NCBI RefSeq assembly: GCF_002845985.1
Contig: NZ_PDFK01000003.1
Location: 1 to 64,000, forward strand
DNA from: Lysinibacillus fusiformis
GTDB taxonomy: Bacteria > Bacillota > Bacilli > Bacillales_A > Planococcaceae
DNA: 64,000 bases
Direction: 5' to 3'
Part shown: in pieces, positions 25,835 to 35,337 of the stretch
Numbering within the stretch: the stretch's first letter is position 1
Layout of the letters: each line of letters starts with the position of its first letter
Translations under genes and position numbers: made by a program
The notes under the pieces: generated by a model
What the model saw: only the letters and a program-made list of their open reading frames with translations
What the model was told of the DNA's origin: nothing
Databases searched by the model: none

Positions 25835-26815
25835 ATGAAGAAATTAAAGAAATTATTGGTATACATAGGAGCATTAATCATGCTTGGAATGGTGGTTGTT
25901 TGGATCTACCATTATTATTTAGTACAGAAGGAATCTGCTATTTTACAAAATAATGGCACACTAGTAGACGTCGACGGTCATCAAATTAATGTCTATCAGG
26001 AGGGAGTTGGCGAGGACACGTATGTATTTATGGCAGGCTCAGGTATTGCAGCCCCAGTGTATGAGTTAAAGGGGCTGTACCGTAAGTTTTCACAGCACCA
26101 TCAAATAGCCGTAGTGGATCGAGCTGGCTATGGTTATAGTGATGTAGCCCATGATGCAAGAGACATTGAGACAATCCTAGCGCAAACACGAGAGGCTCTG
26201 CTACAAAGTGGTCTTCAGCCTCCTTATATACTCGTACCACATTCCATTTCAGGGCTAGAAGCCATTTACTGGGCACAAAAATACCCCGAAGAAGTAAAGG
26301 GAATCATCGCGCTGGACATTGGTTTACCTAGTCAATATGTAAAGCATCCAATGGGAACCGTCGATAGATGGATGGTGAAGGGGATGAGTCTAGCAACTAG
26401 AATGGGTTTACACCGACTTCTGCCATCACAGGTCTATAATCCGCAAGTATTGAAAATGTCCTTTTTAACAGCAGAGGAAAAGAAAATGTATCAGGCATTG
26501 TCCTTTAGACAGTTTTTTAATGAGGATATGAAAAATGAGCTGTTACAGGTCTATGAAAATAGTTTACAATCAGAACAGCTTCCAAAGCCGCAAAACACGC
26601 CAATCTTGCTGATTGATGCCATTGCAGAAGACAATAAAGATTCGCAATATACGAAGCAGAAAAGGCAGGATTATGCAGACTTTGCACAGCAATTCACCTA
26701 TGCACAGGTGGAAGAGGTCAGTGGCACACATAGTATTTATCTTTATCAACCCGATGAAATCTATCAACTAGCCATGATATTTATGAAAACGAATGCTGAT
26801 AAGAAAGGTCGATAA
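25835..26815 (+). CDS. Membrane-anchored alpha/beta hydrolase
   Basis: The 326-residue protein has one N-terminal membrane segment (about residues 6-26), then an alpha/beta hydrolase body outside or at the membrane. Visible parts are the oxyanion strand YVFMAGSGIAAP, the helix-strand VVDRAGYGYSD, the nucleophile elbow LVPHSISGLEA (Ser in H-S-I-S-G), and a late histidine in SGTHSIYL. ATG 25835 with GAGAGGAG upstream is chosen. It lies 1 bp before the response-regulator gene, so the three genes up to 28483 form one operon. The two-component system may sense the state or product of this enzyme. Confidence 0.8.
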   Translation: MKKLKKLLVYIGALIMLGMVVVWIYHYYLVQKESAILQNNGTLVDVDGHQINVYQEGVGEDTYVFMAGSGIAAPVYELKGLYRKFSQHHQIAVVDRAGYGYSDVAHDARDIETILAQTREALLQSGLQPPYILVPHSISGLEAIYWAQKYPEEVKGIIALDIGLPSQYVKHPMGTVDRWMVKGMSLATRMGLHRLLPSQVYNPQVLKMSFLTAEEKKMYQALSFRQFFNEDMKNELLQVYENSLQSEQLPKPQNTPILLIDAIAEDNKDSQYTKQKRQDYADFAQQFTYAQVEEVSGTHSIYLYQPDEIYQLAMIFMKTNADKKGR

Positions 26816-26816
26816 T

Positions 26817-27488
26817 ATGAAAGGATTTACCATTTTAATTGTAGAAGACGATCAAATGATTGGGGATTTGCTACAAAAAATACTACAGCGAGAAGGCTAT
26901 GAAGCGATTTGGAAAACAGATGGTCGAGACATTATGTCACTCATTCAGCAAGTGGATTTAGTCATTATGGATATTATGCTGCCAGGAGAGGATGGCTATC
27001 AATTAAGCAAAAATATTAAACGATTAGGCTTAAATATCCCCATTATTTTTCTATCGGCACGAAATGATATTGATAGTAAGCTAGAGGGCTTAACGGTCGG
27101 GGAGGATTATTTGACAAAGCCATTTGACCCGCGTGAGCTTTTGCTTAGGATGCAAAAAATGTTGAGCCAGCAATATGGTACATTGACGCAAATCCAGCAT
27201 TTATTTATTGATGGGGAGCGGCGTAAAGTGTTTAATCAAAATCTTCATGATGAAATTGCATTGACAGCGACAGAGCGGAAAATGTTCTTTTATTTATTTG
27301 ACAATCGAGACAGAGTGTTAACAAAGGATCAATTTTTCGACTATCTTTGGCCACTGGATGAACGCAATCATAATATTCTCAATGTCCATATTAAAAAGAT
27401 TCGAGCAAAGTTACATGATCCAGCAGGCGGCATTGTGCAAAATATTTATGGAGAAGGGTATCGTTTGAATACCTACATCAAAAAATGA
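26817..27488 (+). CDS. OmpR/PhoB-type response regulator
   Basis: The 223-residue protein has a receiver domain with the acidic pocket VEDD (residues 9-12), phospho-acceptor Asp52 in VIMDIMLPGEDG and Lys101 in YLTKPFDPREL. The C-terminal winged helix binds DNA (LTATERKMFFYLFDNRDRVL; NVHIKKIRAKLHDPAG). ATG 26817 lies one base after the hydrolase stop. Its end overlaps the kinase gene by 4 bp. Confidence 0.92.
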   Translation: MKGFTILIVEDDQMIGDLLQKILQREGYEAIWKTDGRDIMSLIQQVDLVIMDIMLPGEDGYQLSKNIKRLGLNIPIIFLSARNDIDSKLEGLTVGEDYLTKPFDPRELLLRMQKMLSQQYGTLTQIQHLFIDGERRKVFNQNLHDEIALTATERKMFFYLFDNRDRVLTKDQFFDYLWPLDERNHNILNVHIKKIRAKLHDPAGGIVQNIYGEGYRLNTYIKK

Positions 27489-28483
27489 CCTTAAAAACGA
27501 AATACCGTACTTTATTATTTTTGGCGATTGCTAGTGTACCAATTGTGTTATTAAGCATTAGTGTGGCTATAGCTCTTGTTTATGACAAGGTCTTTAAATT
27601 GAAAAATGAAGGCATTCCGTTTCATGAATCCTTTGCCTATCCTATTATGCTCGTAGCGTTTGTGCTGTCATTAGGACTGTTAGCATTATTATTCTCAACA
27701 ACTATCCATTCTTTATTGTCAAAAATCACGATGCTCAATAAAACGATACGGGAATTAGCTAGTAATGAACGGATACCAAATACGTTAACAATTAGTAGTG
27801 AGGATGAAATAGGACAGCTTATGCAGTCTGTCAATCTCTTAATTGAGCGGACGACTTACCGAGAATTAGAGTTAGCGCAGCAGCAGGAGCTCCAAAAAGA
27901 GCTGCTGCAAAAGTTACGACATGACATCCATACGCCCTTGACGGCCATACGTTTACAGTTATTTTTTCTAGAAGATCAATTACAAGGGCAGCCGAAATTG
28001 GTGGAATCCTTAAATGCACAAATCCACTATATAACGAATTTAACAAATGCATTTCAGTTACAAGCCTTTGATACAAGTGAAAATTCCTTTGTTGTCCAGG
28101 AGGAAATCCAGCTTGCACAGCTACTAGAAACGATGATGAAGAAGTGGCGTTATTTATATCGCATGCAAAACATAGCCCTGCATTTTCACCATGACGACCC
28201 ACATGCTATTTGGATTAGCAATGAATTATGGCTACAACGTTTATTTGATAATGTCTTCCAAAATACATTAAAGCATGCCCAAGCAACTAAGCTAGAGGTT
28301 TCTATAAAGAATGGTCAAGTGTTCATGTGTGATGATGGAGTCGGCTTCGAGCCTGATGCCGATTATGCAGGACTTGGGCTCAAAATTATACAGGACATTG
28401 CCAAAACATTGAACATCGACGTTTCATTACAATCAAACGACACGGGGACTTCCTTTGGCTTTGCCCAAAAGTCCCTGCAATAA
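27485..28483 (+). CDS. Sensor histidine kinase partner
   Basis: The 332-residue kinase has two membrane segments (about residues 10-30 and 52-72) with a short outer loop of about 20 residues. Then come a HAMP-like linker, the H-box LRHDIHTPLTAIRL (His146), the N-box LFDNVFQNTLKH, and G-boxes DDGVGFEPDADYAGLGLKII. The small outer loop suggests sensing within the membrane or envelope stress, or through the neighbouring hydrolase. It closes the operon; a strong terminator follows one base later. Confidence 0.9.
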   Translation: MTLKTKYRTLLFLAIASVPIVLLSISVAIALVYDKVFKLKNEGIPFHESFAYPIMLVAFVLSLGLLALLFSTTIHSLLSKITMLNKTIRELASNERIPNTLTISSEDEIGQLMQSVNLLIERTTYRELELAQQQELQKELLQKLRHDIHTPLTAIRLQLFFLEDQLQGQPKLVESLNAQIHYITNLTNAFQLQAFDTSENSFVVQEEIQLAQLLETMMKKWRYLYRMQNIALHFHHDDPHAIWISNELWLQRLFDNVFQNTLKHAQATKLEVSIKNGQVFMCDDGVGFEPDADYAGLGLKIIQDIAKTLNIDVSLQSNDTGTSFGFAQKSLQ

Positions 28484-28517
28484 CAAAACAACGGCAGCCT
28501 TTGCCGTTGTTTTGTCT
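28484..28517. terminator. Bidirectional terminator
   Basis: A perfect 13-bp stem (CAAAACAACGGCA with TGCCGTTGTTTTG) with a 5-base loop lies between the kinase gene and the convergent EamA transporter gene. Confidence 0.85.
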
Positions 28518-29386
28518 TAATGAGATTTTCGTTGTTGCAGTAAAAAGAGCGCAAGTCCTAGTAAAATGACGATAATGCCGATCCCTTGTTGAATAGAAAT
28601 CATCTCATCTAAAATAAAATAAGCTAATATACATGTACCGATCGTTTCGCCTAAAATGCTCATCGAGATAACGGTTGTACTTAACCATTTCAATAGCCAA
28701 TTAAAAATGGTTTGCCCAAAAATCGTTGCAATAACGGCTAATCCTACAAGAGACCACCAAGTGGATGCTGAATAGTCGAAGAACGATTCCTGCATAAAGA
28801 GGGCGTATACCGCTAAGAAGATGGAGCTGCTTCCATAGCCAATGATCGAATAAGGAACAAGTGATAAATCCTTGCGAACAGATTGTCCGATAAAAAAGTA
28901 GGCCGTAATAATACCTGCCGCTATAAAGGCAAGGATATCGCCATAAAGAGCTTGTCCACTAATCTGGAAATCCTGCCAGCCGATGATGAAACAACCGATA
29001 ATGGCTACGCAACAGCCAACAATTGCTCCTTTAGAAAAACGTTCTTTAAATAAAAAATAGCTTCCCACTAAAGAGAATAAAGGTTGTAGTGTTACAATGA
29101 CTGTTGAACTAGCCACCGATGTGTAGTTTAATGATTCAAACCATAAGACATAGTGACAGGCTAAAAATAATCCTGATAAAATGCCCAGTCCCCACTGTTT
29201 TTTGGAGAGGCTCGTCATTTCCTGTCGCAATCCCTTTTGCGCTAATAAAAAGGGGAGTAGCACTAGTAGCGCAAAAAATAATCGATAAAAGGCCGTAATG
29301 GCTGGTGGCGCATCGGCAAGCTTGACAAAAATAGCTGAAGTCGATAATGCAAAGACAGCAAAAAATAAAGAGATGTAATAAAACAT
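28517..29386 (-). CDS. EamA-family (DMT) transporter
   Basis: This 289-residue protein has ten hydrophobic segments in two repeats of five, the plan of EamA drug/metabolite exporters. Family-like text includes ALSTSAIFVKLADAPPAITA with FYRLFFALLVLLP in the first repeat, and IFGQTIFNWLLKWLSTTVIS with LGETIGTCILAYFILDE in the second. Members often export amino acids or other metabolites; the substrate is unknown. ATG 29386 has AGGAG six bases upstream. It is divergent from the XRE-cupin regulator gene at 29538. Confidence 0.88.
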   Translation of the reverse strand: MFYYISLFFAVFALSTSAIFVKLADAPPAITAFYRLFFALLVLLPFLLAQKGLRQEMTSLSKKQWGLGILSGLFLACHYVLWFESLNYTSVASSTVIVTLQPLFSLVGSYFLFKERFSKGAIVGCCVAIIGCFIIGWQDFQISGQALYGDILAFIAAGIITAYFFIGQSVRKDLSLVPYSIIGYGSSSIFLAVYALFMQESFFDYSASTWWSLVGLAVIATIFGQTIFNWLLKWLSTTVISMSILGETIGTCILAYFILDEMISIQQGIGIIVILLGLALFLLQQRKSH

Positions 29387-29537
29387 GATGAACTCCTATG
29401 TATTTGTTTATAATAATAAACAAGATTAATAATATTGCCTAACCTATTATAGTGTAGTCTTCCTCAATAAAATAGGGTTTTTAGAATATCAGCACAAAAC
29501 TAGAAAAATACACATTATGATAAAAAGGAGTCGTGCC

Positions 29538-30098
29538 ATGCAGTATCATCAATTAGGACAAACCGTACTAAGTTATCGGAAGAAAAATGGTATGACCATT
29601 AGAGAGTTTGCAGATTACGCAGGCATTAGTACTTCTTTAATTAGTCAAATCGAACGTGGACAAGCGAATCCATCGTTAAGTGTGCTGGAGTTAATTGCAA
29701 AGGCTTTACATGTACCATTGTTTACACTTTTTATTCATGATATCGATACAAGTACACTTATTTCACGCAAGCACAACCGCAAAAAAATATATCGAGAAAA
29801 CAAGGATCATATTGTCTATGATGTATTAACACCTGACTTTATGAAAGCTCGAATTGACATGCTCATGATGGAATTAAATCCACACGCAGTGACCACGGAA
29901 AGTCATTATTGTCACAATGATAAAGAAGAGATAGCAGTGATGATGAGGGGGCAAGGCTATGTAGAGCTAGAAGGAGAAGAGTATGAGCTATTGGAAGGGG
30001 ATGTTGTGCGGATTCCGCCGAATGTTCGACATCGTTTCCTCAATAAAAGCAATGACAGCATCCACGTATTATTCGTTCTAACACCTTCATTAATATAG
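29538..30098 (+). CDS. XRE-type regulator with C-terminal cupin domain
   Basis: The 186-residue protein has an N-terminal lambda-repressor-like helix-turn-helix (SYRKKNGMTIREFADYAGIS, TSLISQIERGQANPSLSVLE) and a C-terminal cupin (EIAVMMRGQGYVELEGEEYE; GDVVRIPPNVRHRFLNKSND). This PuuR-like plan usually means a metabolite-sensing regulator. ATG 29538 with AAAAGGAG upstream is preferred to 29517. It probably controls the divergent EamA transporter; this is context inference. Confidence 0.88.
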   Translation: MQYHQLGQTVLSYRKKNGMTIREFADYAGISTSLISQIERGQANPSLSVLELIAKALHVPLFTLFIHDIDTSTLISRKHNRKKIYRENKDHIVYDVLTPDFMKARIDMLMMELNPHAVTTESHYCHNDKEEIAVMMRGQGYVELEGEEYELLEGDVVRIPPNVRHRFLNKSNDSIHVLFVLTPSLI

Positions 30099-30102
30099 AA
30101 TA

Positions 30103-30126
30103 AGCAAGGACTAGCGAAGCCTTGCT
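30103..30126. terminator. Weak hairpin between convergent genes
   Basis: Arms AGCAAGG (30103-30109) and CCTTGCT (30120-30126), with no clear T run on either side. Confidence 0.35.
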
Positions 30127-30136
30127 GTATTCGATA

Positions 30137-30991
30137 CTATTCCGTTTCAAGCAAGGACTCTATTACCTGCTTTAATTGCATAATAGAGGAATGCTTGCTG
30201 TCGTTTTCATGATAAATAAAGACCGTTTCAATTACTTTATTGAGATCATCCATGTCATAAAAGTGCAGGTCAGGGCAATGATAAAGTGCCAATAATTTCG
30301 TATTTAAGACTGCAATCGTATGCTCAATTTCTAAAAAATCAAGAATACTACTAACGGATTTAATTTCTTTCATTGTGAAAGGAACTTGCTTCATTGTTAG
30401 CCATTGTGCCAATGCATGTGTATACATACAGCCTTTACTTAAGACGAGTAGTGTTACTGGCGTTCGTTGCTCAAAATCGATGACATGAGAAGGGCTTGAA
30501 ATGACCTCAAATGTTTCTGACGCAATTAGATCATAGTTTAAATCGGCATACTGTTTAGTTGGATTACTAGTCAGTGCACAATCCAGCTCAGCATTATGTA
30601 CTTTGTGATTTAAAGATGTACTTGATTCGACAGTGAAATCGACATCAATTGGACTATGACTCGTTTGGAGTTCGTTCATAATGGATGCACCATAAATTTT
30701 AATGGTTGTATGAGAAGTTCCAAAATGGAGGCTCGTTTGAGCAGGTCCGATCATTTGTAAAAATTCTTCATAGTTTTGGGCAACCTGTTTTAAAAATTGT
30801 AAATAATGGCTACCTACCTCCGTCAGCTTTAAACCTTGTGGTGTTCGTTTAAAGATCTCCTGTCCAATTTCACTTTCTATTTTTTTTACCTTCGAAGTTA
30901 AGGCAGATTGTGTATAATTAGTGATTTCAGCGGATTTACTTAAGTTTTGCCTTTCTAAAAGCTCTATTTTTAAGGCAATGTCTTCAATGTT
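30137..30991 (-). CDS. LysR-family transcription regulator
   Basis: The 284-residue protein has the LysR winged helix (LLERQNLSKSAEITNYTQSA, then LTSKVKKIESEIGQEIFKRT and LTEVGSHYLQF) and a substrate-binding-like C-terminal part (SVSSILDFLEIEHTIAVLN). I chose ATG 30991, whose MNIEDIALKIELLE matches the usual LysR start. ATG 31039 would add 16 residues and has GGAGG only three bases upstream, so the longer start cannot be excluded. It is divergent from the MFS transporter at 31139 and probably controls it. Confidence 0.82.
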   Translation of the reverse strand, partial: NIEDIALKIELLERQNLSKSAEITNYTQSALTSKVKKIESEIGQEIFKRTPQGLKLTEVGSHYLQFLKQVAQNYEEFLQMIGPAQTSLHFGTSHTTIKIYGASIMNELQTSHSPIDVDFTVESSTSLNHKVHNAELDCALTSNPTKQYADLNYDLIASETFEVISSPSHVIDFEQRTPVTLLVLSKGCMYTHALAQWLTMKQVPFTMKEIKSVSSILDFLEIEHTIAVLNTKLLALYHCPDLHFYDMDDLNKVIETVFIYHENDSKHSSIMQLKQVIESLLETE

Positions 30992-31138
30992 CATATTGTT
31001 CGTCACACACCTATTAAATTTTTTGATAGCTGCTATCATTTTCCTCCATTTTACGTATGCTATCAGTCAACGTAAACTCTAGGTAGCGACAAGGTATACT
31101 GCATAAATAAAGCGGTATCAACCTGATGGAGGGTTAAC

Positions 31139-32347
31139 ATGCATACATATTATCAATGGGTTATTTTACTAGTGGCTACACTGTCACAGACAGCTTCAAC
31201 CTTTGTCACCTATGGGATGGGGCCAGTTGCCTCTTTTTATCAAATGGAATGGCACTTAACGTCCTTTCAAACTGGACTGATTGTTTCAGCCGTCAATATA
31301 GGGCCGATTTTCTCCATGCTGTTATTTGGCTACCTTATGGATAAAAAAGGAGAAAAGCGGATTATTGGATGGGGCTCCGTTATACTGGGCCTGTCAGCCT
31401 TCCTGTTAATACCTGTGAACCATTATACGACATTGCTCCTCGTATTAATAGTTGTTGGTATCTGGTATGGTAGTGCACAAACTGGCGGCAGTACCGCTAT
31501 TGTGAAGTGGTTTCCAGATAAGCATCGTGGGCTTGCTATTGGTATTCGCCAGACAGGTATCCCCATTGGTGGGGCACTTTCTTCTATTGTACTAACGTAT
31601 TTATATCAACAGCACCATCTGTCCACTGTGCATTTGGTACAGGGGTTAGTGGCGATAGGTGGGGGACTTTTATTTTTACTGCTGTATCATGAACCAAAAC
31701 AGCACGTAACCGTTGCCGCAAATCCTATTTCCTTTAAAGAAAAGATGATGGCTATTCAACATAATCGAGCGCTCTATCCTCTATTTTTTGTCGGCATTGT
31801 CATGATGTCCTTACAAATGGTCATCATTGCTCATTTTATGAGCTATTTACATCAAGAGGGCGGCTATACATTAACAGAGGCAGGGAGCTATTTAAGTTTG
31901 ATTTTGCTGGGAGGCATGCTAGGGAGAATTGTGCTTGCTTGGCTGGGTGACCGATATTTCGCTCATAAACGTGCGTCATTGTTAGTGCTTGTCATGGTTG
32001 CCACATTTATGATGATTGGCTGTTTGCCCTTTGTCATACATGGGAAGAGCTTGATGATTATTTTTTGTGGTGTGTTTGGTTTTTTAGCACTCGGCTGGTA
32101 TTCCTTATATATTACCTGTGTCACCGAGCATTCTGATCCTCAAGCTGTGGGACTTACCGTGAGTGCAGCTTTAACGATTAATCAATTTTTTATTGTCTTA
32201 GCACCAACGTTGTATGGTTTTTTAGTTGCTGTTTTCTCAAGTCATCAAATAGCCTTGGATTTCATGGCCATGTTCATCATCATTGGGGCATTTCATTTAT
32301 ACCGAACATCCCAAAGTAGTCTATCGTTTGAAAATTCGGTAAAATAA
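31139..32347 (+). CDS. Major facilitator superfamily transporter
   Basis: The 402-residue protein has twelve hydrophobic segments and the MFS loop motif between helices 2 and 3 (LLFGYLMDKKGEKRIIGWG). Residues around WFPDKHRGLAIGIRQTGIPI (after helix 4) resemble the nitrate/cyanate-type and NNP-like carriers as well as general exporters. ATG has GGAGGG upstream. It is divergent from the LysR gene. The substrate is unknown. Confidence 0.85.
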   Translation: MHTYYQWVILLVATLSQTASTFVTYGMGPVASFYQMEWHLTSFQTGLIVSAVNIGPIFSMLLFGYLMDKKGEKRIIGWGSVILGLSAFLLIPVNHYTTLLLVLIVVGIWYGSAQTGGSTAIVKWFPDKHRGLAIGIRQTGIPIGGALSSIVLTYLYQQHHLSTVHLVQGLVAIGGGLLFLLLYHEPKQHVTVAANPISFKEKMMAIQHNRALYPLFFVGIVMMSLQMVIIAHFMSYLHQEGGYTLTEAGSYLSLILLGGMLGRIVLAWLGDRYFAHKRASLLVLVMVATFMMIGCLPFVIHGKSLMIIFCGVFGFLALGWYSLYITCVTEHSDPQAVGLTVSAALTINQFFIVLAPTLYGFLVAVFSSHQIALDFMAMFIIIGAFHLYRTSQSSLSFENSVK

Positions 32348-32376
32348 TGGAAAATAGAAAAAGGTGGTAATGGTGA

Positions 32377-32757
32377 ATGACCAGTTCGATTTGGATTGAT
32401 GCGAAAATAGATAGCGTGTGGCAAGCGATTACAGAGGAACAACTCCTCTCGCAATGGTATGCACCAGGCTCCACCTGGGATATCCCTAAACTCGCAGATG
32501 GTGAAAAGATAACGTTTACGTTAATGCCTAATGCGCATAATCAGCTATCTGAAAAGCTACCTATGCAGCTCACGATTCAGCACGTAAAAAAACATGAGGA
32601 GTTTTCCTTTTACTTAGAGGTGCCGGAAACGTTGATTGCCATTACGCTAGTACAACAGCACGAGGGGACAACTGTAAGCATTAACTCACCAGGCTATGAG
32701 GCTTCGCTGGCTAATTTAAAGGCATTGCTGGAAGGGGGAGATATCCCTTATCAGTAG
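32377..32757 (+). CDS. SRPBCC/AHSA1-like small protein
   Basis: This 126-residue protein shows the START-like pattern: SIWIDAKIDSVWQAITEEQL then LSQWYAPGSTWDIPKLADGE, a beta sheet (MQLTIQHVKKHEEFSFYLEV) and a final helix (YEASLANLKALLEGG). Members bind small hydrophobic ligands or help Hsp90-type chaperones; the ligand is unknown. It follows the MFS gene by 30 bp and may be cotranscribed. The upstream AAAGGTGG fits ATG 32377. Confidence 0.78.
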   Translation: MTSSIWIDAKIDSVWQAITEEQLLSQWYAPGSTWDIPKLADGEKITFTLMPNAHNQLSEKLPMQLTIQHVKKHEEFSFYLEVPETLIAITLVQQHEGTTVSINSPGYEASLANLKALLEGGDIPYQ

Positions 32758-32866
32758 CGAACCCTACGTCTTAGGTCTTAGATAAATTTCGAGCGCAGGG
32801 TCGTATTTTAAAAGGTTGACTCCTATATAATGAAATTATTGGTAGATTATATGGTGGGAGGAAATC

Positions 32867-33589
32867 ATGTTGAAAAAATTAGTTGGTTTAGGTGTCATAA
32901 TGGGTACATCTGTATTGGTCTTATCGGGGTGTTTCTCCTTTATTCCAAACAACAAGATGCGAGAGGAAGCCATCTTGGTAGAAAAGGATAAAGTGAAAGC
33001 ATTAGAGGTAGACATTGATCTAGGTGTTGGTGAACTGACAGTATCGAGCGGTGCGAAGGAATGGGTAGAGGGCAAGGCCGACTATAATATTAAAAAGCTA
33101 GCCCCACAGGTAGACTATGATGTCCACGGCGATACGGGAGAAGTGGATATTCAGCATAAAGGCTCTACAAAGCTAGGAATCTCAAATATTAAAAACACTT
33201 GGGCAATCCAACTGAATGACAGTATCCCGATGGATTTGACAGTTGAAACAGGCGCATCCCTTGCAAACCTAGATTTACAGGGGCTCCAGCTGGAAAAGCT
33301 TGATATTGATGCAGGTGTCGGTGATGTAACGGTTAATTTAGGTGGCGATTGGAAAAAGAGCTTTAAGACATCGATTGAAACGGGCGTCGGTCAAACAACC
33401 GTTATTTTACCATCAAAGGTTGGTGTCAAATTAACGACAGAGAAGGGCATCGGATCTTCAAATATAGAGGGTCTTGTATCCAAAGGCCAGGGTGTCTATG
33501 TCAACGAAGCCTATGACAAGGCAGATGTTGTGCTAGAGGTTCATTCGGAATTGGGTGTCGGAGATATTACCTTTAAATTAGATCAATAA
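32867..33589 (+). CDS. Toast-rack family lipoprotein
   Basis: The 240-residue protein has a lipoprotein signal peptide with lipobox VLSGC (Cys22), so it is anchored outside the membrane. The rest is a repeating beta structure with regular D-x-G-V-G-x-x-T/D units (IDLGVGELTVSSGAKEW; DAGVGDVTVNLGGDW; TGVGQTTVILPSKVGVKLTT; LGVGDITFKLDQ), as in the toast-rack fold related to LiaF-type proteins. These proteins are thought to form scaffolds in envelope stress sensing, but function is mostly unknown. It is a single gene ended by a hairpin. Confidence 0.75.
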   Translation: MLKKLVGLGVIMGTSVLVLSGCFSFIPNNKMREEAILVEKDKVKALEVDIDLGVGELTVSSGAKEWVEGKADYNIKKLAPQVDYDVHGDTGEVDIQHKGSTKLGISNIKNTWAIQLNDSIPMDLTVETGASLANLDLQGLQLEKLDIDAGVGDVTVNLGGDWKKSFKTSIETGVGQTTVILPSKVGVKLTTEKGIGSSNIEGLVSKGQGVYVNEAYDKADVVLEVHSELGVGDITFKLDQ

Positions 33590-33600
33590 AGGAAAATGTA

Positions 33601-33633
33601 GTAGGCTACTTAAAATACAGTAGTCTACTTTTT
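33601..33633 (+). terminator. Intrinsic terminator
   Basis: Arms GTAGGCTACT (33601-33610) and AGTAGTCTAC (33619-33628) pair with one G-T, then TTTTT. Confidence 0.75.
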
Positions 33634-33712
33634 GTATGGCCAAAAAAATAAATAAAAGTGAAACCTTTTGCTTGGATAAAAGACTCTAAGTATGGAAGGA
33701 GAGGAAACAAGT

Positions 33713-33905
33713 ATGGAACAAAGCCTTTGATCCAATAGCACAACACGTTGAAAAATTAATCATTACGCCTTATGTTTCCATTCCATCAGGAAGTGGGAGC
33801 GTTCAAATAGACGCTGATGGCAAAGAAACACATATCCCATTCAATCCATCATCCTATAAAGAAGTGAAGTTCCAACCATTTACAGTAGAAGTACCTATAC
33901 AATAA
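33713..33905 (+). pseudogene. C-terminal remnant of a DUF4179/DUF5643-like protein
   Basis: A good ribosome site (GGAAGGAGAGGAAACAAGT) precedes ATG 33713, but that frame stops after five codons. One base later the frame reads AFDPIAQHVEKLIITPYVSI, then PSGSGSVQIDADGKETHIPF and NPSSYKEVKFQPFTVEVPIQ to the stop at 33903-33905. That resembles the last domain of DUF4179/DUF5643 membrane proteins that go with ECF sigma factors. An extra A in an AAA run would explain the break. Only about 60 residues of the original remain. Confidence 0.55.
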
Positions 33906-33989
33906 TAGGAGCGTCAAATACATCCTTTGTATTTGGCGCTTATTTTATGGTAGCTTTAAGAAAGTTATTGTTTTGAAGGAGCGAAAGTC

Positions 33990-34514
33990 GTGAAAATTTA
34001 TACATACAAGCAACCAGCAGCTATCGAGTCAACAGAGGCCATCCAAATTATCAATGAAGCAGGGGAGGTATCGTCCACTGTTCAACGTGTTTATTCCAAT
34101 GCTCTAAAAAAAGCATTTGACCGCACAATGGACTATCGTTATTTTGTTCGCTTTGATGTCAATGATCGCAACGGTCGACCACTTTTTACGTGTAAAAAAG
34201 TATCCCGTCGTGGGCGCGTACATTTCAGAGGCAAGGATTTGGTGTCAGGCAAAGACTATATGATTGCCTATGATGGCTGGCAAATCATGATTCCTGATTT
34301 ACTGATTACAAATGGTGAACAGCAAATCAAGCTCAACAAAGAAATGGAGGGCTGGTCTGTATTTACAGTGAATGAGCAGCCTATCGCACGTTGGCAAGCT
34401 ACTTTCTGTGAGACGCATTTTGACATTACGCTAGAAATTGAAGACAGTAGTCCCATCCAGGAGGAAGCCTTTTTTATTGCGATAGGACAGGCAGTATTGT
34501 TTGTGGGAGCATAA
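33990..34514 (+). CDS. Tubby C-terminal-like (LURP-one-related) protein
   Basis: The 174-residue protein has the pattern of bacterial LOR/tubby-like proteins: a start with IINEAGEVSSTVQRVYSNAL, then RPLFTCKKVSRRGRVHFRGK, YMIAYDGWQIMIPDLLITNG, WSVFTVNEQPIARWQA and a final strand-helix with EDSSPIQEEAFFIAIGQAVL. These are twelve-stranded barrels around one helix that bind lipids or ligands; function in bacteria is unknown. GTG 33990 has GAAGGAG upstream. The gene is 26 bp before the esterase gene. Confidence 0.72.
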   Translation: MKIYTYKQPAAIESTEAIQIINEAGEVSSTVQRVYSNALKKAFDRTMDYRYFVRFDVNDRNGRPLFTCKKVSRRGRVHFRGKDLVSGKDYMIAYDGWQIMIPDLLITNGEQQIKLNKEMEGWSVFTVNEQPIARWQATFCETHFDITLEIEDSSPIQEEAFFIAIGQAVLFVGA

Positions 34515-34540
34515 ACGAATTCGAGAAAGGGCTTGATTAT

Positions 34541-35269
34541 GTGCTGAAGATACTACCAGCGAAAGAAATTTATTTACAGGGAAACGAGCATGCCGTATTA
34601 CTTTTACATTCTTTTACAAGTCATACAAGAGATATGAAGAAAGTAGCCACTTCATTACATGCACAAGGCTACACTTGCTATGCACCATTATACCGAGGAC
34701 ACGGTCATACCCCAGAACAGTTATTACACTATCAGGTAGACGACTGGTGGCAGGATGTAGTCAATGCCCACCAATTTTTATTGAATGAAGGCTATCAGAA
34801 AATTTCGGTCATTGGCTTATCCATCGGTGGCATTTTTACTTTAAAGCTTGCCCAATTCGAAAAGCTATCACAAATCATTGTCTTATCAGTACCAATTGAT
34901 AAGGAGCCAGCGCAATTAAAACAAAGAATAATTGATTATGCTTACAATTATAAAACGATAGAGGGCAAATCAGCGTCTCAAATTTCACAGGAAATGGAGC
35001 CATTTCACCACATGGCGTTAGATGCTATGAGCGCATTTCAACAGTTTATCCAAGCAACGATGCAGCAGCTTGATAGAATTACCGTTCCTATCGCTATCTA
35101 CTACGGTGAACGCGACGATGCATCGTATGCACAAAGCGCTGAAACGATTTATCAACATGTTCACTCTTCCACTAAGCAGAAGAGGGGCTTTAAAAACGCT
35201 AAACATTTGATGACATTAGGCCGGGATCAAGATGAAATCATACAGGAGATAATAGATTTTTTGGAATAA
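34541..35269 (+). CDS. Carboxylesterase, Est30-like alpha/beta hydrolase
   Basis: The 242-residue protein has HAVLLLHSFTSHTRDMKKVA as oxyanion strand, YAPLYRGHGHTPEQLL typical of Est30-like esterases, the nucleophile elbow VIGLSIGGIFTL (Ser in G-L-S-I-G), Asp in YYGERDDASY and His in KNAKHLMTLG. Together these give a complete Ser-Asp-His triad. It should hydrolyse short-chain esters in the cytoplasm. The GTG start at 34541 has AGAAAGG upstream. A nested hairpin follows at 35338. Confidence 0.88.
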   Translation: MLKILPAKEIYLQGNEHAVLLLHSFTSHTRDMKKVATSLHAQGYTCYAPLYRGHGHTPEQLLHYQVDDWWQDVVNAHQFLLNEGYQKISVIGLSIGGIFTLKLAQFEKLSQIIVLSVPIDKEPAQLKQRIIDYAYNYKTIEGKSASQISQEMEPFHHMALDAMSAFQQFIQATMQQLDRITVPIAIYYGERDDASYAQSAETIYQHVHSSTKQKRGFKNAKHLMTLGRDQDEIIQEIIDFLE

Positions 35270-35337
35270 ATGCTAATGGAGGAATGTTGCAGGACAAGCA
35301 TTCTGGAGACCAAGAGGTGTTAGGATAAAACCAATAG